Part shown: piece by piece, positions 24,576 through 32,004 of the stretch
How the letters are laid out: each line of letters opens with the position of its first letter
Numbering within the stretch: the first letter of the stretch is position 1
NCBI GenBank assembly: GCA_900539255.1
Contig: UQBJ01000021.1
Coordinates: 1-36,304, forward strand
Length of the DNA: 36,304 bases
Source of the DNA: an uncultured Campylobacter sp.
GTDB taxonomy: Bacteria; Campylobacterota; Campylobacteria; Campylobacterales; Campylobacteraceae
Direction of reading: 5' to 3'
Notes under the pieces: model-generated
The model's input: the letters and a program-made list of their open reading frames with translations, nothing else
Database searches by the model: none
What the model was told of the DNA's origin: nothing
Program-made: the position numbers and the translations under genes

Positions 24576-25637
24576 TCACACTGCGCTTAAAATTTCCTCA
24601 AAGGCTATGCAAAACTGCTTTAAGCCATCATCAAGCAAAAACTCGCAAGCCTTTTCAAACTCATCAGTTCTTAAATTTTTGTTAAGTTTAGCGTAAATTT
24701 CGCTTTGGCTTAAAGGGGTTTTGAATTTCACATTGCACGGCGAATTTAAAGGGGTTTTGGCTAAATTTGTGCTGTTTTTCGTGCTTGCAAGTGAGCTATT
24801 TTCACAAAGCATTTTGCCCTTAAAAGCGCGCAAAGCGTCCATAGGCGCGGTGTTTATGCACTCATCAAAGAAAAGCTCTTTTATGTAAAAATCCTTTGGC
24901 AAGTCATCTCCCTTTACGCCCGTGCTGGCAAAAAGCGTGCGAATGCGTGGCTCATTTTGCGCGCGGATATGCTCATAACAAAGGCTAGCGTTTAAAATCC
25001 CAAGCTCGTTTTTATCAACCACGCGCGCGTTTAAAAGCCTGTCAAAGCGGCTTACAAAAACGCTGATAACGCCTTGTGGCTCGTTTAAATTTCCGCTTTT
25101 AAGCGCGTTTGCGTTTTTGGCGCGAAACTTTTTAAGCCCTAAATTTAGGGCATTAAAGCAGTCTTTTGCCTGCTGTAAAGAAAAAATCAAAGTCGCATTC
25201 ACGCTTATGCCCTCGCTCATAAGCTCGCTCATCACCTCATAACTTTGCGCTGTGGCTGGGATTTTCATCATCACATTTTCTTTGCTTATCGCGCTAAAAA
25301 GTCGCTTTGCCTCGCCCAAGCTCAAAGCCGCATTGTCGTGTAGTCTCGGGTCGATTTCAAGGCTCACAAAGCCGTCATTTTTTTGATGAAAATTCAAAGC
25401 GAGCTTGTCCGCTGCCTTTTGTATATCTAAAATCGCTAAATTTTCATAAACTGCCTTTGGCTTTTGCCCTTTAAATTTAGCAAGTTGCGCCTTGTAAGCT
25501 GGGGAGTTTAAAATCGCTTGTTTGAAAATGGCTGGGTTTGAGGTAGCCCCGTTTATCTTGCCGCTGCTTATCAGCTCCACAAATTCAGTGTCTAAAAAGT
25601 GATTTTCCACAAAATCACACCACAAAGAAAAGCTCAT
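24576..25637 (-). CDS. tal: Transaldolase
   Basis: Transfers dihydroxyacetone units in the non-oxidative pentose phosphate pathway. 353 residues from ATG at 25637, which overlaps the serB stop (ATGA). SFSLWCDFVENHFLDTEF, NGATSNPAIFKQAI, VSLEIDPRLHDNAALSLGEA and the Schiff-base lysine in NVMMKIPATAQSYEVMSELM are as expected for the long transaldolase form. A near-C-terminal stretch (SSLASTKNSTNLAKTPLNSP) looks inserted; C. jejuni Tal is about 325 residues from memory. Last gene of the che-serB-tal series. Confidence 0.93.
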   Translation of the reverse strand: MSFSLWCDFVENHFLDTEFVELISSGKINGATSNPAIFKQAILNSPAYKAQLAKFKGQKPKAVYENLAILDIQKAADKLALNFHQKNDGFVSLEIDPRLHDNAALSLGEAKRLFSAISKENVMMKIPATAQSYEVMSELMSEGISVNATLIFSLQQAKDCFNALNLGLKKFRAKNANALKSGNLNEPQGVISVFVSRFDRLLNARVVDKNELGILNASLCYEHIRAQNEPRIRTLFASTGVKGDDLPKDFYIKELFFDECINTAPMDALRAFKGKMLCENSSLASTKNSTNLAKTPLNSPCNVKFKTPLSQSEIYAKLNKNLRTDEFEKACEFLLDDGLKQFCIAFEEILSAV

Positions 25638-26305
25638 TGAAAGTCCTTTATAAGAAGTTTTAAGTCTTTTTGCTCCACGCACAAATCAGCGTGCGCTTTA
25701 AGCACAGGTTTAGCGCAAAAGGCGATTTTAAGCCCGCTTTCTTTAAACATAGCTAAATCATTCGCCCCGTCTCCAACGCAAGCTACTTCGCTTTGAGCTA
25801 AATTTAAAAAGCGTTTTAAACGCGCAAGCATAACGCCTTTGGAGTTGCTAAACATCATCTCTCCGCCCACAAGCCCCGTGAGCGCGCCGTTTCTAGCGTG
25901 CAAAAAATTCGCAAAGCCCAAGTCAAATTCAAGCACCTTTTGCGCCTCGTCAATGCCCTCGTGAAAGCCGCCACTAAAAACGACAACAAGAATTTTTTTG
26001 GATTTTAAATGCTCGATGAGTTCTTTCGCGCCTTGCATTAGGGGTAAATTCGCGCAAATTTCATCAACTAGCGAACAGGGCATTCCTTTCAGCAAAGCCA
26101 CTCTTTGGGTTAGGCTCTCAAAAAAGTCAAGCTCGCCGTTCATCGCTTTGTGCGTTATCTCTTTAACTTTATCCCCCACGCCATAAGCGTTTGCAAGTAT
26201 GTCTATGGTCTCGCCGTCCATCAGCGTGGAGTCAAAGTCAAAGGCACAAAGTTTAATTTTGGACAAATCTTTTTGGGCGATTTGTAAAATCTCACTTAAA
26301 GTCAT
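25634..26305 (-). CDS. serB: Phosphoserine phosphatase
   Basis: HAD-family hydrolase for the last step of serine synthesis. 223 residues. Motif I is FDFDSTLMDGE with the nucleophile aspartate, motif II VVFSGGFHEGID, and motif III with GDGANDLAMFKESGLKIAF. There are about 16 residues before the HAD core (MTLSEILQIAQKDLSK) that other SerB proteins lack; no ribosome site clearly supports this ATG, so the true start could be slightly inside. It begins ten bases after the cheW stop and overlaps tal. Confidence 0.92.
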   Translation of the reverse strand: MTLSEILQIAQKDLSKIKLCAFDFDSTLMDGETIDILANAYGVGDKVKEITHKAMNGELDFFESLTQRVALLKGMPCSLVDEICANLPLMQGAKELIEHLKSKKILVVVFSGGFHEGIDEAQKVLEFDLGFANFLHARNGALTGLVGGEMMFSNSKGVMLARLKRFLNLAQSEVACVGDGANDLAMFKESGLKIAFCAKPVLKAHADLCVEQKDLKLLIKDFQ

Positions 26306-26315
26306 AGCAAATTCG

Positions 26316-26837
26316 CTAAAATCGGCGTTTAAGCAAGGCTTGGGCTTTGAGTATGGTTAAGATACTATCATCTCTTTTGCCTATGCCGTCTATCATTCCG
26401 TTGCGACTATCCAAGGTTTGCGGCGGCGGGTCGATTTTAGAATGTGGCATTTTAATCGCCTCAGTGAGCTTGTCGATGACAAAGCCCGCTTCGCCCACTA
26501 TGCTGGTGCTGTTTTCGCTGCGGAGTATGATATAACGCGTGTGCGGTGTCATCTCACAATGCCCGAGATTAAAAAGCCGCGCTAAATCAATAAGCGGCAT
26601 AACATTGCCCCGCATATTAAACACGCCCAAAACATACTCAGGCACGCTTGGCACGCGCGTGAATTCTATGGGCTTGATTATCTCTTGTATGTTGAGAATG
26701 GGGATAGCGTATTCCTCATCGCCGATATAAAAGCCGATGAGTTGGACTATGTCGCTTTCTATCGGCTCGAAAGGCTTGGCGAGCTGGTTTTGCTGGCTGT
26801 GTTGCTTTTGCAAGACTTGCTGTAATTGTTCGCTCAT
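26316..26837 (-). CDS. cheW: Chemotaxis scaffold protein CheW
   Basis: 173 residues, one CheW domain. Couples chemoreceptors to the CheA kinase at the membrane array. VQLIGFYIGDEEYAIPILNI, RVPSVPEYVLGVFNMRGNVM and PLIDLARLF are typical. A Q-rich N-terminal tail (QQVLQKQHSQQNQ) precedes it. It starts four bases after the cheA stop. Confidence 0.96.
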   Translation of the reverse strand: MSEQLQQVLQKQHSQQNQLAKPFEPIESDIVQLIGFYIGDEEYAIPILNIQEIIKPIEFTRVPSVPEYVLGVFNMRGNVMPLIDLARLFNLGHCEMTPHTRYIILRSENSTSIVGEAGFVIDKLTEAIKMPHSKIDPPPQTLDSRNGMIDGIGKRDDSILTILKAQALLKRRF

Positions 26838-26841
26838 TGTT

Positions 26842-29193
26842 TTATCCTAATTTTAAATTTTTTCGCACGACATTTTCCAAATACTCGGGCGAATAAGGCT
26901 TAGTGATATACTCTGTCATTCCTACCTCCACGCCACGAAGCCTGTCGGTTTTGCTCGTGCGTGAAGTAACGGCGATGAGCGGCAAATTTCGGTATTTGGA
27001 GTATTTGCGAATTTCGCCTGCAAGCGTGTAGCCGTCCATTTTAGGCATTTCTATATCGATAAGCATAGCGTCTATGTCCTTGTCTTTTGTTTTGAGTATA
27101 TCCAAAGCCTCCACGCCGTTTGTCGCCTCAAAAACACTGACACCTAATGGCTCTAACGCCTTTTGCATAAGGGTTCTGTCCATTTTAGAATCATCGACGA
27201 TTAAGACATTATAATCGCTTGGCTTTTCTTTTGCTTTTTTGGCTTCTGATTCGATTTGTGCTTTAATGTCGGTTTTGATTTGCCTAGCTAAATTCATCAT
27301 CGAGCTTACATCAACGATGAGCGTAACCCTACCATCGCCGCGTATGGTAGCCCCTGCGATGCCGGGGATATTTTGCAAATAATCGCCCATTGATTTGATG
27401 ACGATTTCTTCTTGCCCGACAAGGGTGTCGATGATGACGCCAAGCTTTGCCTCAGCCACGCCGATGATGACGACATAGGCTTGCGAGTCGCTTTCAAAGA
27501 CTTGCTTGACATTGAAAACATCGGCAAGGCGGACAAGTGAGATAACCTCATCACGCAAGCGAAGGACATTTTTGCCCTCTATCGTATAAATGCTCTCAAT
27601 CGGCACGCGAATGGTTTCCATAACGCTAGCAAGCGGTATAGCATAATACTCTTCTTGCGCGCCCACGAGCAAGGATTGCATTATCGCTAGGGTGAGTGGA
27701 ATTTTGAGTTTAAACACACTGCCCTTGCCCGGCTCGCTGTCTATTTCTATGATACCATTGAGTTTTTCAATGTTGGTTTTTACCACATCCATTCCCACGC
27801 CACGCCCGCTCACGCTTGTTACTTTTTGAGCGGTAGAAAAGCCCGGCTTAAAGATAAGCGCAAAGGCTTCTTTGTCGCTCATCTGGTCGGCTTCTTTTTC
27901 GGTGATGAGATTTTTTTCTATGCACTTTACTTTGAGCATATCAGGGTCCATTCCCTTGCCATCATCGGCGATTTCGATGATGATGTGGTTGCCCTCGTTG
28001 TAGGCTTTAAGCTGGACGACACCCTTTTCGCTCTTGCCCGCTGCTACTCTTGCGGCTGGGTCTTCAACGCCGTGGTCGCAAGAATTTCGTATCATATGCA
28101 TAATCGGGTCGCCGATTTCTTCGATGATGGATTTGTCAAGCTCGGTTTCTTCGCCGCTGATTTCAAGCTCGATTTGCTTGCCTAACTCACGGCTCAAATC
28201 CCGCACAATGCGCGGAAATTTACTGAACACCTTTGAAACAGGCTGCATTCTCGTTTTCATCACGGCTAGCTGTATGTCTGTGGTGATGATACTCAGTGAA
28301 TTCGCCACTTGGTTGAGCTTGTCTAAAAACTGCTCGCCATCGTAGCGTTCTTGCAACTCATCATAAATCGTCAGCAAGCGGTTCTTACTCAAAACAAGCT
28401 CGCCTGAAAGGTTCATCAGCTGGTCAAGGCGCTTAACCTCCACGCGTATGGTTTGCTCCATAGCTGCTGGGCTGTTTGCTCCGCCTGCTGCTGGCACTTT
28501 TTTGGCTGCTGGCGGCGGTGTGGCTGGTTTTGGCGCTGGCTTTGGTGCGGGGCTTGGGGCTGGATTTTGCGCTTTTTGCGCTCTTCTTGCTGTGTCCTCA
28601 GCCTTGCGGATTTTAAGCAAGCGTTCAATCTCCGCTTCTACCTCAGCATCGCTTAAAGAATTCACATCGATTTCTGGTTGATTTGCCATAGACGGCGCGG
28701 CTTGCTCGGGTGCAGTTTGTGCTGGCTCGCTTGGCGTAGCTTGCTCTGGCGTGGCAGCTTGTGGTGTGCTTTGTTCTGGCGTGGGAGAATTTTGCACCGC
28801 TGTGCCATCAGCCACAGCCGCAAGCCTTGCGCAAATAGGCTCTATATCCATACCGATAGCCGTGTCGTTGCCGTTGTCTCTTATGCAGTTTAAGAGCGTT
28901 TTCATTTTATCGACTGATTCAAGCACCACATCCATAATGTCTGGCGTGATTTGAAGCTCGCCGTGGCGGGCTTTGTTAAGCACATCTTCCATTTTGTGAG
29001 TGAGCTTTGTCAAAACATCAAAATTTAAAAAGCTCGAACTGCCTTTCACCGTGTGCGCCACGCGGAAAATGCTGTTTAAAAGCTCCAAATCATCGGGTCT
29101 TGCTTCAAGCTCTATCAAGTCGTGGTCGATTTGCTCGATAAGCTCAAAAGCTTCAACCAAAAAATCTTCAAGTATTTCTTGCATATCGTCCAT
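26842..29193 (-). CDS. cheA: Chemotaxis histidine kinase CheA with C-terminal receiver
   Basis: Central kinase of the chemotaxis array. 783 residues. Hpt domain with phospho-accepting H47 in FRVAHTVKGSSSF. A P/A/Q-rich linker covers about 130-245, in place of a clear CheY-binding P2 domain. The dimerisation region (RLDQLMNLSGELVLSKNRLL), the ATPase domain (HMIRNSCDHGVEDP; DDGKGMD; GRGVGMDVVK) and a CheW-like domain follow. A receiver from about 660 (VLIVDDSKMDRTLMQKAL, LIDIEMPKMDG, SRTSKTDRLRGVEVGMTEYI, TKPYS) makes it a CheAY fusion, standard in Campylobacter and Helicobacter, where the receiver may act as a phosphate sink. Confidence 0.97.
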   Translation of the reverse strand: MDDMQEILEDFLVEAFELIEQIDHDLIELEARPDDLELLNSIFRVAHTVKGSSSFLNFDVLTKLTHKMEDVLNKARHGELQITPDIMDVVLESVDKMKTLLNCIRDNGNDTAIGMDIEPICARLAAVADGTAVQNSPTPEQSTPQAATPEQATPSEPAQTAPEQAAPSMANQPEIDVNSLSDAEVEAEIERLLKIRKAEDTARRAQKAQNPAPSPAPKPAPKPATPPPAAKKVPAAGGANSPAAMEQTIRVEVKRLDQLMNLSGELVLSKNRLLTIYDELQERYDGEQFLDKLNQVANSLSIITTDIQLAVMKTRMQPVSKVFSKFPRIVRDLSRELGKQIELEISGEETELDKSIIEEIGDPIMHMIRNSCDHGVEDPAARVAAGKSEKGVVQLKAYNEGNHIIIEIADDGKGMDPDMLKVKCIEKNLITEKEADQMSDKEAFALIFKPGFSTAQKVTSVSGRGVGMDVVKTNIEKLNGIIEIDSEPGKGSVFKLKIPLTLAIMQSLLVGAQEEYYAIPLASVMETIRVPIESIYTIEGKNVLRLRDEVISLVRLADVFNVKQVFESDSQAYVVIIGVAEAKLGVIIDTLVGQEEIVIKSMGDYLQNIPGIAGATIRGDGRVTLIVDVSSMMNLARQIKTDIKAQIESEAKKAKEKPSDYNVLIVDDSKMDRTLMQKALEPLGVSVFEATNGVEALDILKTKDKDIDAMLIDIEMPKMDGYTLAGEIRKYSKYRNLPLIAVTSRTSKTDRLRGVEVGMTEYITKPYSPEYLENVVRKNLKLG

Positions 29194-29202
29194 TTTTCAC
29201 TC

Positions 29203-30150
29203 CTAGTTCTTATGCTCGTTGATGATACGAGCAAGTTCTGAATAAAAATTATGTGCGTCAAATTTAATCAAATAAGCACTTCCGCCTGACTCTTGCACAC
29301 CTTTTTCTGTCATAAATTCGTTTGATAATGACGAGTTAAAGACGATAGGAATATCGGCAAAGCGGTTATCTTGCTTTAAGTGCTTGGCAAAGTGAAAGCC
29401 GTCCATTTTTGGCATCTCCACATCGCTAACGATGATTTTAAGGTGCTTTGACAAGTCAGCGCCATAGGCTTGATAAAGCTCGTCAATCTTTTGCAAGCCC
29501 TCAGCTCCGTCTTTTGCCTCGACAACTTGCAGCCCCATTTTTTGCAGCATTGATTTCACGCGCTTTCTTGCGGTTAAGCTGTCATCAAGGGTGAGCGCAA
29601 TGCCCGAAAATTTAGGAATTACCGAGTCATCAACCTCTACCTTTTCAGTGTAAATTCCCAAATCCTCCACAACGCTTTCTAAATCAAGGATTAAAAGCAC
29701 TTCGTCATTTTCTACGCGCGTAACGCCCGTGATTCTGCTTTTATCAAAAGCGCCTGAACCCGTTGAAAAGCTCGCTGGCTCTATATCTTTCCACGAAATA
29801 CGCCGAATTCTCTTTGCCTCGTGCACGATAAAGCCGATTAAGACATTGCTAAATTCAGTGATAATCACTCTTGGCTTAAAGATTTGCCCTGATTCTGGCT
29901 CTTTGATGCCCATCCACTTGGCTAGATTTATCACAGGCACAACGACACCGCGAAAATCAAACACACCTTCGATGAAGTTTGGCGTGCCGGGCAACTCCGT
30001 AAGCACGGGGACCTTGATAATCTCGCGCACTTTGGAGACATTTACCCCATAAACGCCCTCATAGACTTTGTCCTCGCCTTGTCTAAAAATGCGAAAATCC
30101 ACAAGTTCCATTTCGTTTGAGCCTGTTTTGACGATTTTATCATCAAGCAT
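29203..30150 (-). CDS. cheV: Chemotaxis coupling protein CheV
   Basis: 315 residues: N-terminal CheW-like domain (EGVYGVNVSKVREIIKVPVL, TPNFIEGVFDFRGVVVPVIN) and C-terminal receiver (LTLDDSLTARKRVKSMLQKM, IIVSDVEMPKMDG, with AYLIKFDAHNF carrying the conserved lysine). It connects receptors and CheA, with activity tuned by phosphorylation. First of cheV-cheA-cheW. It starts 36 bases after lpxH with AGGAG upstream. Confidence 0.96.
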   Translation of the reverse strand: MLDDKIVKTGSNEMELVDFRIFRQGEDKVYEGVYGVNVSKVREIIKVPVLTELPGTPNFIEGVFDFRGVVVPVINLAKWMGIKEPESGQIFKPRVIITEFSNVLIGFIVHEAKRIRRISWKDIEPASFSTGSGAFDKSRITGVTRVENDEVLLILDLESVVEDLGIYTEKVEVDDSVIPKFSGIALTLDDSLTARKRVKSMLQKMGLQVVEAKDGAEGLQKIDELYQAYGADLSKHLKIIVSDVEMPKMDGFHFAKHLKQDNRFADIPIVFNSSLSNEFMTEKGVQESGGSAYLIKFDAHNFYSELARIINEHKN

Positions 30151-30186
30151 TGTAACTCCTGTTGGCTTTCTTTAATAATTTCGTCA

Positions 30187-30987
30187 TCATTCTACTACAA
30201 AAAAACTTCTCTCGTATGCAAAAGTAGGTAAATTTATATATTTGCATTCTTTTGTGTTTAAAATCGTATTTTGATGATAATGCCCCTCAACCACCAAAGC
30301 ATTATCTACTCGGTATTTGGCGTATCTTTCTTTGGCTAAATTTTCAAAGTTTTTTATTTGATAAAAAAGATTTTTCTTTTTTTGATTTGCTTTGATTTTG
30401 GCTAAAATCGCTCCAAAAAGCACCTTGTCGGCTAAATTTAGGGCTTTGAGTAAGATAGGATTTCGCAAACTTTTAAGCGCAAAGGACAAAAGCGGGGCTA
30501 AAAAAATGTCCCCGTGCGCAAGCATTACGCTTGAAACACCCTTAAATTCAGCACTTTTGCCGACAAACTCCACTTTGTTTCCGCTAAATTTTGCCCTTTT
30601 TGCCAGCAAATTCGCCTTGCTTTTTAGGCATAAGGGCTGATTTTCAAGGGCAAAAACCCTTACTTTGCGAAACATTTTAGCTAGGTTAAAATCGTGATTG
30701 CCCTCCACATAAAGCACCTCAACGCCCCTTGCCGCAATGCTTTCAAGCAAATCCACATAAGGGGCGGCAAAGTCGTGCGTAGGGCGAACCTGCCCCACAA
30801 AAATTTCAAAAATATCGCCCATCAAAATGAGCTGCGGGGTTTGAATTTGCCCGTCAAAAAGTGTGTGCAAAAAGTCTAAAAAGCCTTGCCTTTGCTCGTT
30901 TTCGTGCGCATCAGAGATGAAAAACGCCCCTTTTTTAAGCTCTAAATCCAAATTTATCCTTAAATTTAACTTCGCACCAAAATTCAT
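30187..30987 (-). CDS. lpxH: UDP-2,3-diacylglucosamine diphosphatase-like phosphoesterase
   Basis: Calcineurin-like metallophosphoesterase, probably LpxH, which makes lipid X in lipid A synthesis. 266 residues. Metal-binding motifs: FFISDAHENE (D26, H28), LILMGDIFEIFVG, YVEGNHDFNLAK, SVMLAHGDIF and VVEGHYHQN. About 20 residues before the core (MNFGAKLNLRINLDLELKKG) are encoded by the end of a 42-43 bp tandem repeat, so the true start may be inside. A second repetitive stretch (AKFSGNKVEFVGKSAEFKGV) lies before AHGD. Confidence 0.8.
   Translation of the reverse strand: MNFGAKLNLRINLDLELKKGAFFISDAHENEQRQGFLDFLHTLFDGQIQTPQLILMGDIFEIFVGQVRPTHDFAAPYVDLLESIAARGVEVLYVEGNHDFNLAKMFRKVRVFALENQPLCLKSKANLLAKRAKFSGNKVEFVGKSAEFKGVSSVMLAHGDIFLAPLLSFALKSLRNPILLKALNLADKVLFGAILAKIKANQKKKNLFYQIKNFENLAKERYAKYRVDNALVVEGHYHQNTILNTKECKYINLPTFAYERSFFVVE
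30189..30194 (-). promoter_or_regulatory. Possible -10 box for cheV overlapping the lpxH stop
   Basis: TAGAAT on the minus strand, behind a run of seven T, spans the last lpxH codons and stop, about 39 bases before the cheV ATG. It could let the che genes be expressed apart from lpxH. Confidence 0.35.
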
Positions 30988-31090
30988 CTAACTTCCGCTC
31001 CAAAAAATTTAACTTTGCACTAAAATTCAACTAAATTTAGCCCCAAAAATTTAACTTCACGCTAAAATTCAGCTAAATTCCACCCCAAAT
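30962..31090. repeat. 42-43 bp tandem repeat spanning the lpxH start
   Basis: Units start at 30962, 31005 and 31047, each of the form AAATTTAACTTnnnn(n)AAAATTCAnCTAA...CCAAA, and a fourth partial unit starts at 31087. The first unit includes the lpxH start codon. The spacing is 43, 42 and 40 bases. Confidence 0.7.
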
Positions 31091-31525
31091 TTTAGCCTTT
31101 TAAATTCTAATTTTGCCTTAAATTTAATTACACATTGTAAATTTATCACGCTTAAATGCTAAAAATTTCTGTCATTTTGAGTGAGTGAAACGAGCGAAAA
31201 ATCCATAAATTCTATTTTCAGTAGCTTATTTTCCGTTTTTTGTATGGATACTTCGCCAAAGGCTCAGTATGACAAAAAAACAAGTCAGTATGACAAGGGA
31301 AAATAAATCGGTATGGCAAAAAATTTTGCTTAAAAAATTAGTGTTTGCCAAGCATTAACCAAAACCGCTTAAAATGCCCTTGTGCATTTTTGAAATGTGC
31401 TGTGTTCTTTCTTATATCGGTTTGGTAGAGCTGTGATGGACATTTGTGAAAGTAGGATATGCTCTGCAAGGTGTTTGAGGCGAATTTTGTGAATTTTTGC
31501 CTTAAATGCGATTTGTGTGGGGTAT
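31091..31525. other. Non-coding stretch with repeats, left of the CRISPR remnant
   Basis: No gene seen. It holds the inverted repeat pair at 31171-31318. From 31330 to 31525 the sequence is less A/T-rich and contains no convincing frame, tracrRNA or cas fragment. Confidence 0.4.
31171..31318. repeat. Inverted pair of a dispersed TGTCATACTGAGCG element
   Basis: A forward copy at 31171-31210 (TGTCATTTTGAG ... ATCCATAAAT) faces a reverse copy at 31243-31318. The reverse copy contains three tandem units of the form TGTCATACTGACTTGT followed by the CGAAGTATCCATA end. A third copy lies at 36215-36285. The pair could fold into a long hairpin. Confidence 0.65.
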
Positions 31526-31756
31526 GTTCTACTAAGACCCGATTTGTTAGGGGACTAAAACATTTTGTTGAACATAAGTTCTCCTTTAAAGTTTTATTAT
31601 GACCCGATTTGTTAGGGGATTAAAGCAACTCATCACCTGTCCATATCCACATAAGTATTCTACTATGACCCGATTTTAGGGGATTAGAACGGAGGATAGT
31701 GGCACATCAAGTCCCTCTCCGTTCTACAAGACCCGATTTTTAAGGGTGCTTAAATC
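31526..31756 (-). CRISPR. Degenerate four-repeat CRISPR array without cas genes
   Basis: Repeats at 31526-31561, 31591-31626, 31657-31690 (two bases shorter) and 31721-31756 share GACCCGATTTGTTAGGGGA-like cores. The spacers between them are 29, 30 and 30 bases and unrelated to each other. A 36-base repeat with 30-base spacers fits type II arrays, and on the minus strand the repeat starts GTTTTAGTCCCC, like Campylobacter type II-C repeats, so I infer minus orientation. The four repeats differ at several positions, and no cas9, cas1 or cas2 lies within the window. Confidence 0.8.
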
Positions 31757-32004
31757 TCTTTTGCATAAAAATTTCTTGTTTTTTAAATTCACATTTTGAT
31801 GAGAAAGTTTAAAGTTTTTTAAAGTCTTAAAATTTAGACACTCTTTTGCAAAAACCTTTTTTTAAAACGCTTGCCCTTTCAAGCCACTAAAACAGCCTTT
31901 AAAACCACGCTTTTTTGCTTTGGCTTAAATTTTGCGTGAAAAATTTACAAAATTCAGCTTTTTTGTGTAAAATTGCGTTATCAATTTAAATTTAAAGAAA
32001 AAAA
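31757..32004. other. A/T-rich spacer between the CRISPR remnant and rnr
   Basis: No gene seen. It could include a leader for the CRISPR array on the minus strand, and it holds the rnr promoter near its right end. Confidence 0.35.
31964..31973 (+). promoter_or_regulatory. Extended -10 promoter of rnr
   Basis: TGTGTAAAAT, preceded by a T run, lies about 31 bases before the GTG start of rnr. Confidence 0.45.

Noticed and set aside
31330..31380. Possible tracrRNA tail (AAAACCGCTT) left of the CRISPR repeats
   Set aside because: Ten bases match the end of the C. jejuni tracrRNA as I recall it, but no anti-repeat or hairpins lie upstream.
31404..31439. A fifth, more decayed CRISPR repeat
   Set aside because: About half of the positions match, and its distance from the first repeat (122 bases) is not a multiple of the 66-base unit.
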